DNA from: an uncultured Pseudomonadota bacterium
GTDB taxonomy: Bacteria > Pseudomonadota > Gammaproteobacteria > Methylococcales > Methylomonadaceae
Assembly: GCA_903875455.1 (NCBI GenBank)
Contig: CAIQWF010000021.1
Location: forward strand, 1 to 62,124
Direction: 5' to 3'
DNA: 62,124 nt
The position numbers and the translations under genes were made by a program. The notes under the pieces are model-generated. The model saw nothing but the letters and a program-made list of their open reading frames with translations. It made no database searches and had not been told where the DNA came from. Within the stretch, counting starts at the first letter, position 1; each line of letters starts with the position of its first letter. Shown piece by piece: positions 45,631-54,710 of the stretch.

Positions 45631-46668
45631 TTAACCGATGGCCGCGCCTATCTGAAAAATGGGCAAATAAATAGCAATCACGATTGTTCCGACCAGCAGC
45701 CAGCAGATGATTAATAAACTCACATTCAGCAGCCGCAGTGACAGCGTTGTTTGTGCCGGAATTTGTCTGTCGTAATAATTGGCCAGATTCTTTAAAATTT
45801 CCGGTTGCCGGGTTTTGGCAAATATCACCAATAACCGTCTGACTTTGGCAGAAAAAATCTGCACCGCTTGCAAACTTTCTCCTAACTCTGCGCCTTTCGC
45901 CACTTTATCCGCGCTTTCAGTTACAGCGCCGATTACAGCAGTATTTTGACTGGCACTGGCGGATAAACGTAACGCTTCTGCGAAATCAATTTGATAACAG
46001 CATAACAACTGCAAGGTTTTCAAAACAGCGGCTGATTCGATGGCGTGCATCACCCGGCCAATAGCGGGCAACTGCAACAACAGTTTAGATTTGAATGCCA
46101 GACTAAAGGGGCTGACTAAATAAGCCGCGCCCGCCAGAATCCCTATCAGCAGCAGGCCAAAATACTGTTGTGCATAATTGGATATATCAACAAGCAGTTG
46201 TGTTGGTGTTGGCAAAGCACTACCAAACGATTTAAACATCTCGGCAAAAACCGGCATTACAAAAAGCATCATCAGCGCGGCCAGAGTTAAAACAACCAGC
46301 AAAATAACCGCTGGATAAACCAGACAGCTTTTTAGTTTTTGCCGATAGGAAACGCCGTTGTCTGCAATGGTTAAGTCGGTTAAATGTTCGGCAATATCGG
46401 CCAGCACTTTTATTTCAGCGTCATTTTTTTTCGCCTGTTGCAATAATGCCAAAATATATTCAGGAATTACAGCGGCAAACTTTTCCAAACCGGACAGCAA
46501 ATCAGGAGCAGCGGTCAATCCGGTCAAAAACTGTTGCAGGACTTTTTTATCCTGACCTTCCGCCATCATTTGCAAGGCTTCTGTTTCAGGGATTTGCGCC
46601 TGTCTTAACAGATAAAGTTCGGCAAAAAAATCAGCCAAATCTTCGGTAGTGAGATAAGATTTTTTCAA
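45631..46668 (-). CDS. PilC/GspF-family inner-membrane assembly protein
   Basis: About 345 residues. I choose TTG 46668 because a strong AAAGGAGG ribosome site ends 5 bases upstream; the ATG at 46692 overlaps the previous gene and lacks one. Two GspF-type helical domains alternate with three membrane spans (about 105-130, 155-180 and 320-342), and the hallmark YPAVILLVVLTLAALMM is present. It would be the platform protein for pilus or pseudopilus assembly. No ATPase, secretin or prepilin peptidase is in the window, so those must be supplied from elsewhere. Confidence 0.88.
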   Translation of the reverse strand: MKKSYLTTEDLADFFAELYLLRQAQIPETEALQMMAEGQDKKVLQQFLTGLTAAPDLLSGLEKFAAVIPEYILALLQQAKKNDAEIKVLADIAEHLTDLTIADNGVSYRQKLKSCLVYPAVILLVVLTLAALMMLFVMPVFAEMFKSFGSALPTPTQLLVDISNYAQQYFGLLLIGILAGAAYLVSPFSLAFKSKLLLQLPAIGRVMHAIESAAVLKTLQLLCCYQIDFAEALRLSASASQNTAVIGAVTESADKVAKGAELGESLQAVQIFSAKVRRLLVIFAKTRQPEILKNLANYYDRQIPAQTTLSLRLLNVSLLIICWLLVGTIVIAIYLPIFQIGAAIG

Positions 46669-46679
46669 ATCAGCCTCCT

Positions 46680-47198
46680 TTAATGAACGCAATCATTAGG
46701 CAGTTGTGAAAGGGGAATCGTGGTTGGTAATGATGTTGCGGCTACTTCCGAGGCTTTTGCATTGGCATAGCCGCATAGCCACAGGACAAGGTCGTTTTCT
46801 GTGCCGCTTTGATCTTTGGCAATCACCCGCGTGAAAGCGAGTTGTTGCTGATTTTTTTTGATGGCCAGAATCCCGCCCTGTGGGTTTAATTCGATAGCGG
46901 TTAAATCCGGGCTGAGTTCAGCTTTATCAGCAGCTGCGGCAGACCAGCTGCCGTGTTCCGCATAATAGAGCAAAGCGTTTTGTTTTAAATTGGCAACCTG
47001 GTTGAAAAACTGGATGTTTCGGGCTTTTTCTATCGCGATTTGGTAATTGGGAAGAGCGATGGCAATCAAACAACCAATCAGCACCGCCGATAACAGGATT
47101 TCCAGTAACGCCAAAAATCCGGTTTCGTTATCAATATCCAGCAGGTATATTAAAACAATCCCCGCTAACAAAAATAAAAAAAATATTAACAAGTACAT
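46680..47198 (-). CDS. Atypical pilin-like protein with extended hydrophobic leader
   Basis: 172 residues. The pilin helix is preceded by an extra hydrophobic segment (residues 1-20), and the cleavage region reads ETGFLALLEILLSAVLIGC instead of GFTLIEL. The Gly at -1 and Glu at +5-like position remain. IALPNYQIAIEKARNIQF and the late Cys pair (WLCGYA and LPNDC) match the other two pilins. The prepilin peptidase might therefore still process it. It is the first gene of the operon. Confidence 0.75.
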   Translation of the reverse strand: MYLLIFFLFLLAGIVLIYLLDIDNETGFLALLEILLSAVLIGCLIAIALPNYQIAIEKARNIQFFNQVANLKQNALLYYAEHGSWSAAAADKAELSPDLTAIELNPQGGILAIKKNQQQLAFTRVIAKDQSGTENDLVLWLCGYANAKASEVAATSLPTTIPLSQLPNDCVH

Positions 47199-47368
47199 GG
47201 CTGTTACCCCAAAAGAATCGAACCCGATCTCTTCACATCATCAGGCATCTTGTGCAGCGGTTATAGTCTATCATTGATAAGATTAGCATAATATTTTCAA
47301 ACTTTACGCTTTACAGATTTGATACGCAACAAACTATTTATTCTTTAATAATCAGGAGATTATTGATA

Positions 47369-48676
47369 ATGTCAGCATTTTCTCACGGTGGCTTTGGCAC
47401 ATCGCAACGTTTATCAGCCACCGGCTTTGTGGTTTTGGGACTACTTACCTTTTGGGTTTATTCGGTGCTGCATTTTGCCAGTGTGTTAAACCGGCATTTT
47501 CAGCGCAGATGGGCTGAAATTCAGGCGCGTGACGATATGCAGCAGGCTGAAGCAGATGCGCTGATGCGTTTTTACAAGCGCGGATTTTCATTTCATAAAG
47601 CCATTCCCTGGCTGGCTGCCGGACTATTCGCCCTGGATGGGATTCTAATCTTGCGCTGGTTTGTGATTGGAGTGGTACAAGGTTACGAATTTGAATACTG
47701 GTGGGTTATTTCTACCGTTGGTATTACTTCGGCTATTTTTTATCTGGCCACCATTATTACCATGCTGTGGGCATTGGCAACGGTGCGCCGTCATGAAGTA
47801 GCCGAGCTTTTCATCACTGAACAGGGGGCGACTGCCCTGCAACAACCGCAGTTTGAACTGGGCGGCGAGTTAGCTAAACGCTGGGAGCGCTCGGCGAACC
47901 TAATTGTGTTGTTTCTGGTGATTGCCTTACCAATTACATTTTCGCCAACCATCGCCGCACACCTGTTTCTGAACAGCAGTTTTCCCAGTTATGAAATCTT
48001 GTTGCCACTGGCCTGTTTTATCCTGGCGGCGATTTATCATGTTTGGGGAACCATACTGCTGGTTGGATTATATAACCAGCATCTTGAAACAGAAGCCCAG
48101 TACGCGAATGCGCCCGACACAAGTTCTGGCAATCGTTCAACGCTTCAAGGTGAGGAGTCGCCTGAGCGTGAACTGGTGGCGATCATGTTGACGGATATGT
48201 ATGGCTACAGCAAACAAATGGAGCAAAACGAAGCTCATGCTTATAGCAAATTACTGGAACACAACCAGATTATCAGGGCGGCAATAGTCGATTATCGTGG
48301 CCGCGAAATCAAAACCATTGGTGATGCTTTTTTGGTGGTGTTTCGCAGTGCGATTGATGCGGTTGATTGCGGGCTGGCAATTCAGCGTTCCTTTGCCGAT
48401 TTCAATATGAACCGCAATGAAGAAGAGCGGATTTTGGTGCGTATCGGCATTCATCTCGGTGATGTGCTGATTGTCGGAGATGATGTGTTTGGTGACGGCG
48501 TGAACGTCGCCGCCCGGATTGAACCGTTGGCAGAGCCCGGCGGGATTTGTGTTTCAGAGCCGGTGTTTGAAATGGTGCGGAAAAAAATCCAACTTGATGT
48601 GCAAAGAATCGAAGGCTCGAATTTGAAGAACATCAAAATTGCCCCGAATATTTACAAAATTCACCTGGGCAATTAA
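47369..48676 (+). CDS. Membrane-anchored class III adenylate/guanylate cyclase
   Basis: About 435 residues from ATG 47369 (AGGAG 10 bases before); an in-frame TTG at 47363 is a less likely start. The N-terminal half has about five hydrophobic segments and a short cytosolic portion. The catalytic domain runs from about 270: IMLTDMYGYSKQ (first metal Asp), IKTIGDAFLVVF (second Asp), HLGDVLIVGDDVFGDGVNVAARI. The substrate-specifying residues suggest a nucleotide cyclase, but I do not decide between ATP and GTP. It is divergent from the pilin operon. Confidence 0.87.
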   Translation: MSAFSHGGFGTSQRLSATGFVVLGLLTFWVYSVLHFASVLNRHFQRRWAEIQARDDMQQAEADALMRFYKRGFSFHKAIPWLAAGLFALDGILILRWFVIGVVQGYEFEYWWVISTVGITSAIFYLATIITMLWALATVRRHEVAELFITEQGATALQQPQFELGGELAKRWERSANLIVLFLVIALPITFSPTIAAHLFLNSSFPSYEILLPLACFILAAIYHVWGTILLVGLYNQHLETEAQYANAPDTSSGNRSTLQGEESPERELVAIMLTDMYGYSKQMEQNEAHAYSKLLEHNQIIRAAIVDYRGREIKTIGDAFLVVFRSAIDAVDCGLAIQRSFADFNMNRNEEERILVRIGIHLGDVLIVGDDVFGDGVNVAARIEPLAEPGGICVSEPVFEMVRKKIQLDVQRIEGSNLKNIKIAPNIYKIHLGN

Positions 48677-48704
48677 TCCGATTTTCCCTTGCGTTTGCAA
48701 ATAG

Positions 48705-48736
48705 AAAACCGCCTACAGCGTAAGCGGTTCTTTTTC
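48705..48736 (+). terminator. Intrinsic terminator after the cyclase gene
   Basis: The stem AACCGC (48707-48712) / GCGGTT (48724-48729) is followed by CTTTTT. It is placed 30 bp after the cyclase stop and just before the convergent metF end. Confidence 0.7.
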
Positions 48737-48749
48737 TATGAGTTTACTT

Positions 48750-49601
48750 TTAATCAGCTGTCGAAATGTTCAGATTATTCCAAATCGCCAAGGTTGGCGC
48801 GGATTGGTTCATGGTATAAAAATGCAGTCCCGGTGCACCGTTATCCAATAACCGTTGGCACAAATCTGTTACCACCTCTTCACCCAGGGCACAAATCGCG
48901 GCTTTATCATCGCCTAAACATTCCAGCCGTTTGCGCAACCAGCGCGGAATATCGGCTCCGCACATATCGGAAAAACGAAACAGTTGCGAATAATTGGTAA
49001 TCGGCATAATCCCCGGCACAATCGGAATGTCGATGCCGTTTTTCTCGCATTCATCCAGAAAATAAAAATAACTTTCAGCGTTATAAAAATATTGCGTAAT
49101 GACTGCATTCGCGCCCGCTTGCACTTTGCGTTTAAAGTTTTGAAAATCGGCAGTCGCATTATTGGCTTGCGGATGTACTTCAGGATAAGCGGCAACGTGA
49201 ATATCAAAATAATCGCCGGTTTCCAGACGAATAAACTCCACCAGTTCATTGGCATAGCGAAACTCACCTGCTGACATCATGCCTGATGGTAAGTCACCCC
49301 GTAACGCCACAATTTTGGAAATACCGTTATCTTTGTAGGATTGCAGAATGTCACGGATATTTTCTTTGGTGGAAGCCACGCAGGATAAATGCGGTGCAGC
49401 TGCTACGCCAGTTTGCTGGATTTTGACCACCGTTTCAAAAGTTTTATCGCGGGTTGAGCCGCCAGCGCCGAATGTGACAGAGAAAAATTCGGGATTGAGA
49501 GTTTTTAGTTGTTCGTGGACTTTTTCCAGGCTTGCCGCACCCTCGGGGGTTTTGGGCGGGTAAAATTCAAAGCTGAAAAGTTGGGGGGGGTGTGATGTCA
49601 T
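48750..49601 (-). CDS. metF: 5,10-methylenetetrahydrofolate reductase
   Basis: 283 residues with the MetF TIM-barrel landmarks FSFEFYPPKTPEG, FFSVTFGAGGS, KIVALRGDLP, ITQYFYNAE and VPGIMPITNY. The flavoenzyme makes 5-methyl-tetrahydrofolate for methionine synthesis. It lies downstream of relBE and ahcY-metK on the same strand, so these form a methyl-cycle cluster. Confidence 0.96.
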   Translation of the reverse strand: MTSHPPQLFSFEFYPPKTPEGAASLEKVHEQLKTLNPEFFSVTFGAGGSTRDKTFETVVKIQQTGVAAAPHLSCVASTKENIRDILQSYKDNGISKIVALRGDLPSGMMSAGEFRYANELVEFIRLETGDYFDIHVAAYPEVHPQANNATADFQNFKRKVQAGANAVITQYFYNAESYFYFLDECEKNGIDIPIVPGIMPITNYSQLFRFSDMCGADIPRWLRKRLECLGDDKAAICALGEEVVTDLCQRLLDNGAPGLHFYTMNQSAPTLAIWNNLNISTAD

Positions 49602-49623
49602 TTTTTAACTCGGTGACAGGGAT

Positions 49624-49890
49624 TTATAACAAATTGCTTCGATAAATTTCTTTGCGATGACCGACTTCGATAACAAAAATCAGCAATTGGTTATTGTTGA
49701 CCTCATAAATAACACGGTAATCGCTGATTCGAATTCGCCACGCCTCTTTACCGGTTAATTTTTTGCAACCGTTAGGATGAGGATTTTCGGCCAGCTTATA
49801 GATTGCATCAATAATATTTTTTTGAAAGGGTAACGGAATTTTTGCCAATGCCTTTTGTGCATTCCGTTTGATTTGAATCGCAAAAGTCAA
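49624..49890 (-). CDS. RelE/ParE-family toxin
   Basis: 88 residues with the RelE fold pattern: IQIKRNAQKALAKIP, a helix, KKLTGKEAWRIRISDYRVIYEV, and VIEVGHRKEIYR at the end. The Arg/Tyr residues used by ribosome-dependent RNases of this family are present. The start overlaps the antitoxin stop by 4 bp (ATGA), which ensures coupled translation. Whether it cleaves mRNA or poisons gyrase cannot be told from sequence. Confidence 0.9.
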   Translation of the reverse strand: MTFAIQIKRNAQKALAKIPLPFQKNIIDAIYKLAENPHPNGCKKLTGKEAWRIRISDYRVIYEVNNNQLLIFVIEVGHRKEIYRSNLL

Positions 49891-50093
49891 TTCAATTGTC
49901 CGACATTAATTTCTTTTACCGCTTGCTCAAACGATAAAAAATCATCATTTTCTGCTTTTGCCTGTTCATAAGCATGAATATCATCAAGCTCCTCCATGAT
50001 TTCTAAAATTTTTTCCCATTCCTTAAAGGGGAGCACAACTGATTGTTTATGCGCAGCTTCGTCAACAATAAATAGCGGATGAAATTCAAGCAT
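49887..50093 (-). CDS. RelB/Phd-like antitoxin
   Basis: About 68 residues from the ATG at 50093 (GAGGA ribosome site), rather than the longer frame from 50147, whose first residues are not antitoxin-like. It is acidic (ELDDIHAYEQAKAENDD), with VVLPFKEWEKILEIMEELDD as the typical Phd/RelB N-terminus with partner-binding tail. It neutralises the overlapping toxin and probably represses the pair. Confidence 0.82.
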   Translation of the reverse strand: MLEFHPLFIVDEAAHKQSVVLPFKEWEKILEIMEELDDIHAYEQAKAENDDFLSFEQAVKEINVGQLN

Positions 50094-50112
50094 CGTTTTA
50101 TCCTCAAATACG

Positions 50113-50136
50113 CCTACGCCCCAAAAAGGGCGTAGG
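50113..50136. repeat. Perfect 9-bp hairpin between ahcY and the antitoxin gene
   Basis: CCTACGCCC (50113-50121) and GGGCGTAGG (50128-50136) surround a 6-base loop. On the transcript leaving ahcY no T-run follows directly (CGTATTTG), so it may act as an attenuator or processing site rather than a full terminator. Confidence 0.6.
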
Positions 50137-50150
50137 AATAAAATCAAAAC

Positions 50151-51443
50151 TTAGTAGCGATAGTGGTCAGGTTTGTAAGGCCCTTCCACCGGTACACTGA
50201 TATAAGCCGCTTGCTCTGGGGTTAATTGGGTCAATTTCACCCCAATCTGCGCCAAGTGTGAACGCGCCACTTTCTCATCCAGTTTTTTCGGCAAAATATA
50301 AACTTTATTTTCATAACTTGCTGCATTTGCCCAAAGTTCCATTTGTGCCAGCACTTGGTTGCAGAATGAATTGGACATCACAAAACTAGGATGGCCAGTC
50401 GCGCAGCCTAAGTTCACCAGCCGACCTTCTGCCAAAACGATTAAGCGTTTACCATCAGGGAAGATTACATGGTCAACTTGCGGTTTAATGTTTTCCCAAG
50501 TGTATTGACGTAATGAGGCAATATCAATCTCGGAATCGAAATGACCGATGTTGCAGATGATTGCCTGGTCTTTCATGACTTTCGTATGTTCATGGGTAAT
50601 GACGCCCACATTGCCAGTTGCGGTAACGAAAATATTCGCAATAGGCGCTGCTTCTTCCATTGTCACCACGCGGTAGCCTTCCATTGCCGCTTGCAATGCA
50701 CAAATCGGGTCAATTTCAGTGATTAACACAGTGGCACCTAAGCCGCGTAACGATTGCGCACAACCTTTACCGACATCTCCATAACCGCAAACTACGGCGA
50801 TTTTGCCCGCAACCATGACATCAGTGGCGCGTTTAATGCCATCGACTAACGATTCACGGCAGCCGTACAAATTATCAAATTTGGATTTAGTAACCGAGTC
50901 ATTAACGTTGAACGCTGGAACTTTCAGTGTGCCTTTAGCAACACGCTCATACAAACGGTGTACGCCAGTGGTGGTTTCTTCCGACAAGCCTTTCACATCG
51001 GCCATCAGTTCAGGGAATTTGTCGTGCATCATATTGGTTAAATCGCCACCGTCATCCAGAATCATATTCGGACGCCAGCCGTTCGGGCCAATGATGGTTT
51101 GTTCGATACACCAATCGGCTTCTGCTTCTGTTTCACCTTTCCAGGCAAAAACCGGAATACCGGCTGCGGCAATTGCTGCTGCGGCGTGATCTTGGGTAGA
51201 GAAAATATTGCACGATGACCAGCGTATTTCTGCGCCTAACGCAGTCAAGGTTTCAATTAACACGGCGGTTTGAATGGTCATGTGCAAGCAACCTGCAATG
51301 CGAGCGCCTTTTAACGGTTGTGCAGCGCCATATTCTGCCCGCAATGCCATCAGGCCCGGCATTTCGGTTTCTGCAATATTGATTTCTTTGCGTCCCCAGT
51401 CAGCTAAGGAAAGATCGGCGACTTTGTAATCTGTAAAACTCAT
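50151..51443 (-). CDS. ahcY: S-adenosylhomocysteine hydrolase
   Basis: 430 residues, the bacterial form without the 40-residue insertion. NAD binding is seen in [20 protein letters not shown] and the C-terminal [17 protein letters not shown] segment is intact. It splits S-adenosylhomocysteine into adenosine and homocysteine. It lies 30 bp downstream of metK in the same direction, so both steps of the methyl cycle are coexpressed. Confidence 0.97.
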   Translation of the reverse strand: MSFTDYKVADLSLADWGRKEINIAETEMPGLMALRAEYGAAQPLKGARIAGCLHMTIQTAVLIETLTALGAEIRWSSCNIFSTQDHAAAAIAAAGIPVFAWKGETEAEADWCIEQTIIGPNGWRPNMILDDGGDLTNMMHDKFPELMADVKGLSEETTTGVHRLYERVAKGTLKVPAFNVNDSVTKSKFDNLYGCRESLVDGIKRATDVMVAGKIAVVCGYGDVGKGCAQSLRGLGATVLITEIDPICALQAAMEGYRVVTMEEAAPIANIFVTATGNVGVITHEHTKVMKDQAIICNIGHFDSEIDIASLRQYTWENIKPQVDHVIFPDGKRLIVLAEGRLVNLGCATGHPSFVMSNSFCNQVLAQMELWANAASYENKVYILPKKLDEKVARSHLAQIGVKLTQLTPEQAAYISVPVEGPYKPDHYRY

Positions 51444-51473
51444 GTGTTTGTTCTCGTTGTGTATTCGTGATAA

Positions 51474-52634
51474 TTAAAGACCTGCTGCGTCGCGCAATGC
51501 GTCAACTTTGTCGGTTCTTTCCCAAGTGAAAGAAGCTTCAGTACGACCAAAATGGCCATAAGCAGCGGTGGGTTGATAAATCGGTTTCAGCAAGTCCAGC
51601 ATGGTAATCAAGCCTTTTGGTCTTAAGTCGAAAACATCGCGGATAATTTTGACCAATCTTTCTTCATCCAGTTTGCCGGTGCCAAATGTATCAACACTCA
51701 CAGAAGTTGGCTCAGCTACGCCGATTGCGTAAGAAACCTGAATTTCGCAACGTTCCGCCAATCCTGCTGCAACCACGTTTTTAGCGACATAGCGGGCCAT
51801 ATAAGCCGCAGAGCGGTCTACTTTTGAAGGGTCTTTACCGGAAAATGCGCCGCCGCCGTGACGCGCCATGCCACCGTAACTATCAACAATGATTTTCCGC
51901 CCGGTTAAACCGCAATCACCGACCGGTCCGCCAATCACAAAATTACCGGTTGGATTGATAAAATATTTGGTGTCTTTATGCAGCCATTCTTTTGGCAAGG
52001 TATGCAGAATGATTTCATCCATAACCGCTTCATGCAGGTCTTTAGCGGCAATTTCAGGAGAATGTTGCGTTGATAACACCACTGCGTCAATTGCAACCGG
52101 CTTGTGATTTTCATAACGGAAGGTAATTTGGCTTTTGGCATCAGGGCGCAGCCATGGCAAGGTTTTATTTTTCCGCAACTGCGCTTGCCGTTCTACCAAA
52201 CGATGGGCAAAAGTAATCGGAGCCGGCATTAACACATCAGTTTCATTGCTGGCGTAACCAAACATCAAGCCTTGATCACCAGCGCCTTGTTCATGATTTA
52301 CAGCTTCATCGACGCCCATGGCGATGTCTGGCGATTGTTTGCCTATCGCGTTTAATACCGCACAGCTTTTGCCGTCAAAACCAATATCGCCGTTATCATA
52401 GCCAATATCACAGACTACTTTTCGCACTAACGCTTCCATGTCTACCCAGGCGCTGGTGGTAATTTCTCCTGCTAAAACCACCATTCCGGTTTTCACCAAG
52501 GTTTCACAGGCAACGCGGGCGCGGGAATCCTGGGCTAGAATAGCATCCAAAACAGCATCGGAAATTTGGTCGGCGACTTTATCAGGATGACCTTCTGAAA
52601 CCGATTCAGAAGTGAAAATGTAGTTATTGCTCAT
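51474..52634 (-). CDS. metK: S-adenosylmethionine synthetase
   Basis: 386 residues with [20 protein letters not shown] at the start, the ATP loop [12 protein letters not shown] and the phosphate-binding [19 protein letters not shown]. It makes SAM from methionine and ATP. It is the leading gene of the metK-ahcY pair. No SAM or SAH riboswitch fits in the 66 bp before it; a tRNA gene and its terminator lie there. Confidence 0.98.
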   Translation of the reverse strand: MSNNYIFTSESVSEGHPDKVADQISDAVLDAILAQDSRARVACETLVKTGMVVLAGEITTSAWVDMEALVRKVVCDIGYDNGDIGFDGKSCAVLNAIGKQSPDIAMGVDEAVNHEQGAGDQGLMFGYASNETDVLMPAPITFAHRLVERQAQLRKNKTLPWLRPDAKSQITFRYENHKPVAIDAVVLSTQHSPEIAAKDLHEAVMDEIILHTLPKEWLHKDTKYFINPTGNFVIGGPVGDCGLTGRKIIVDSYGGMARHGGGAFSGKDPSKVDRSAAYMARYVAKNVVAAGLAERCEIQVSYAIGVAEPTSVSVDTFGTGKLDEERLVKIIRDVFDLRPKGLITMLDLLKPIYQPTAAYGHFGRTEASFTWERTDKVDALRDAAGL

Positions 52635-52671
52635 GGAGATTACCTTTACTGGTCAAATAGTCAGATACGAA

Positions 52672-52694
52672 AAAGGCTGCATGATGCAGCCTTT
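52672..52694 (-). terminator. Intrinsic terminator after tRNA-Ile2
   Basis: The stem AAAGGCTGC / GCAGCCTTT with a 5-base loop is followed, on the minus strand, by TTTTCG. It ends the tRNA (and any rpoD read-through) just before metK. Confidence 0.75.
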
Positions 52695-52700
52695 GTGGTT

Positions 52701-52777
52701 TGGTGGGCCCTATAGGACTTGAACCTATGACCTGCCGATTATGAGTCGGATGCTCTAACCAACTGAGCTAAGGGCCC
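52701..52777 (-). tRNA. tRNA-Ile2 with CAU anticodon
   Basis: 77 nt including an encoded CCA. The acceptor stem is GGGCCCT / AGGGCCC, the D arm GCTCAGTTGGTTAGAGC and the anticodon loop CTCATAA. The T arm contains GGTTCAAGTCC. The body follows the E. coli ileX/ileY pattern (GACTCATAATC), so the C of the anticodon is expected to be changed to lysidine by TilS, and it reads AUA. It lies 32 bp after rpoD. Confidence 0.93.
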
Positions 52778-52809
52778 TTAAACTGTCACCTGAGTTAGAT
52801 CAGGATTTT

Positions 52810-54633
52810 TTATTCACCGTCCAGAAAACAACGCAATTGTTCTGAGCGGGACGGATGTCTTAACTTTCTTAACGCTTTTGCCTCAATCTGACGAATCCGT
52901 TCACGGGTGACGTCAAACTGTTTACCGACTTCTTCTAAAGTGTGATCAGTATTCATATTGATACCAAACCGCATCCTTAGAACTTTCGCCTCTCTGGCGG
53001 TTAAACCACTCAAAACCTGCTGAGTTGATTCACGCAAACCGGCAATGGTGGCTGATTCAACCGGAGACAATACTCTAGCGTCTTCGATAAAATCTCCTAA
53101 ATGCGAATCTTCATCATCGCCAATCGGGGTTTCCATCGAAATCGGTTCTTTCGCTATTTTCAAAACCTTGCGGACTTTATCTTCCGGCATTTCCATTCGC
53201 TCTGCCAACTCTTCCGGCGTTGCCTCGCGTCCTAATTCCTGCAAAATTTGCCGCGATACGCGATTGAGCTTATTGATTGTCTCAATCATATGCACAGGAA
53301 TCCGAATGGTTCTGGCCTGGTCAGCAATTGATCGGGTAATCGCCTGACGAATCCACCAGGTTGCATAAGTCGAAAACTTGTAGCCTCGGCGATATTCAAA
53401 TTTATCTACCGCTTTCATCAGACCAATATTGCCCTCCTGAATCAAATCCAGGAACTGCAAACCGCGATTAGTATACTTTTTCGCGATAGAAATTACCAAC
53501 CTCAAGTTGGCCTCAATCATTTCTTTTTTCGCCCGTCTGGCTTTGGCCTCGCCAATTGACATGCGCCGATTAATATCTTTAATGGCAGAAACTGTCAGGC
53601 ATTGTTTGGATTCAATTTCAACCAGCTCGGCTTGGGCGGTTCTGATGACCTTTTCATGCTCTTTTATGACATTCGCATAAGGGCTGGCATCGTCCAAATA
53701 TTGGTTTAACCAGTTAGGGTTGGTTTCATTGTCAACAAACGAGCCGATAAATTCTTTACGCGGCATTTTCGCCTTGACGGTGAAAAGATCAAAAATGATT
53801 TTTTCTTTTTCCCGAATTTGCGCGACGATAGCTGAAAACTCAGTAATCATTTTTTTGATGTACTGAGGAGTCCATTTAAAAGCTAGAAAACAGTCTGCTA
53901 ACGCCGTAAAAGCCTTTTCAGTTTTGTCATGGTTATAGCCATTTTTCTTTACCGATGCCGAAGCTGCTTTTAAACAGTCACGCAGTTCGTCGACTTTAGC
54001 GCTGATTTCTTCATAGTTTAAACCGCCCGCCTCATCATCTTCAGTGGCGGAGGTGGTTTCAGCATCTTCATCATCAATAACCGGCAGCAAAGCCAGAAAG
54101 TCATCACTTTCCTCAGAGTTTACCAACCCTGAAACCAAATCACTTAAACGCACGCCGGTTTCTTCATCCGAAACCTGGTCAAACGATTTCAGGAACGATT
54201 CAACCACGCAGGCAGAACGGGCAATAGATTTAATAATCTGCTGCTGGCCGCTTTCAATGCCTTTGGCAATTTTCAATTCCTGTTCGCGAGTTAATAATTC
54301 GACCGTACCCATTTCACGCATGTACATCCGCACCGGGTCGGTGGTTCTGCCGAATTCACTGTCAACAGATGCCAAAGCTGCAACTTCGGCTGCCGCTTCG
54401 TCATCATCGGAGGTGACCGCAGAATCTGAGGTCATTAATGAATCGGCATCGGGAGCAACTTCGTGAACCTGAATGCCCATATCATTGATCATGCCAATGA
54501 TGTCATCAACCTGTTCAGGATCAATAATATCGCTTGGCAAATGGTCATTGACCTCAGCATAGGTCAAATAACCTTGCATTTTACCTTTGGCGATTAACTG
54601 TTTAAGCTGGGATTGCTGCTGTTCTTGATTCAT
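52810..54633 (-). CDS. rpoD: Primary sigma factor sigma-70
   Basis: 607 residues. Region 1.1 starts the protein, followed by a non-conserved region, then regions 2 ([20 protein letters not shown]), 3 and 4 ([20 protein letters not shown], then [14 protein letters not shown]). The core is intact. It recognises -10/-35 promoters. It is located downstream of the primase-like gene, as in the gammaproteobacterial rpsU-dnaG-rpoD locus. Confidence 0.98.
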   Translation of the reverse strand: MNQEQQQSQLKQLIAKGKMQGYLTYAEVNDHLPSDIIDPEQVDDIIGMINDMGIQVHEVAPDADSLMTSDSAVTSDDDEAAAEVAALASVDSEFGRTTDPVRMYMREMGTVELLTREQELKIAKGIESGQQQIIKSIARSACVVESFLKSFDQVSDEETGVRLSDLVSGLVNSEESDDFLALLPVIDDEDAETTSATEDDEAGGLNYEEISAKVDELRDCLKAASASVKKNGYNHDKTEKAFTALADCFLAFKWTPQYIKKMITEFSAIVAQIREKEKIIFDLFTVKAKMPRKEFIGSFVDNETNPNWLNQYLDDASPYANVIKEHEKVIRTAQAELVEIESKQCLTVSAIKDINRRMSIGEAKARRAKKEMIEANLRLVISIAKKYTNRGLQFLDLIQEGNIGLMKAVDKFEYRRGYKFSTYATWWIRQAITRSIADQARTIRIPVHMIETINKLNRVSRQILQELGREATPEELAERMEMPEDKVRKVLKIAKEPISMETPIGDDEDSHLGDFIEDARVLSPVESATIAGLRESTQQVLSGLTAREAKVLRMRFGINMNTDHTLEEVGKQFDVTRERIRQIEAKALRKLRHPSRSEQLRCFLDGE

Positions 54634-54710
54634 CGTTGCTCACTTTATTAATCTCGGACAAACTTCGCTGAACAGCGGATTATAGCATAAATTTTGACTA
54701 TTTCCATCAG

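Noticed and set aside
47205-47290. Possible tRNA on the minus strand, because of a GGGTTCGATTC T-loop-like sequence
   Set aside because: The flanking bases do not form a T stem, and no acceptor or anticodon arm can be drawn. It overlaps the ribosome-binding region of the atypical pilin gene.
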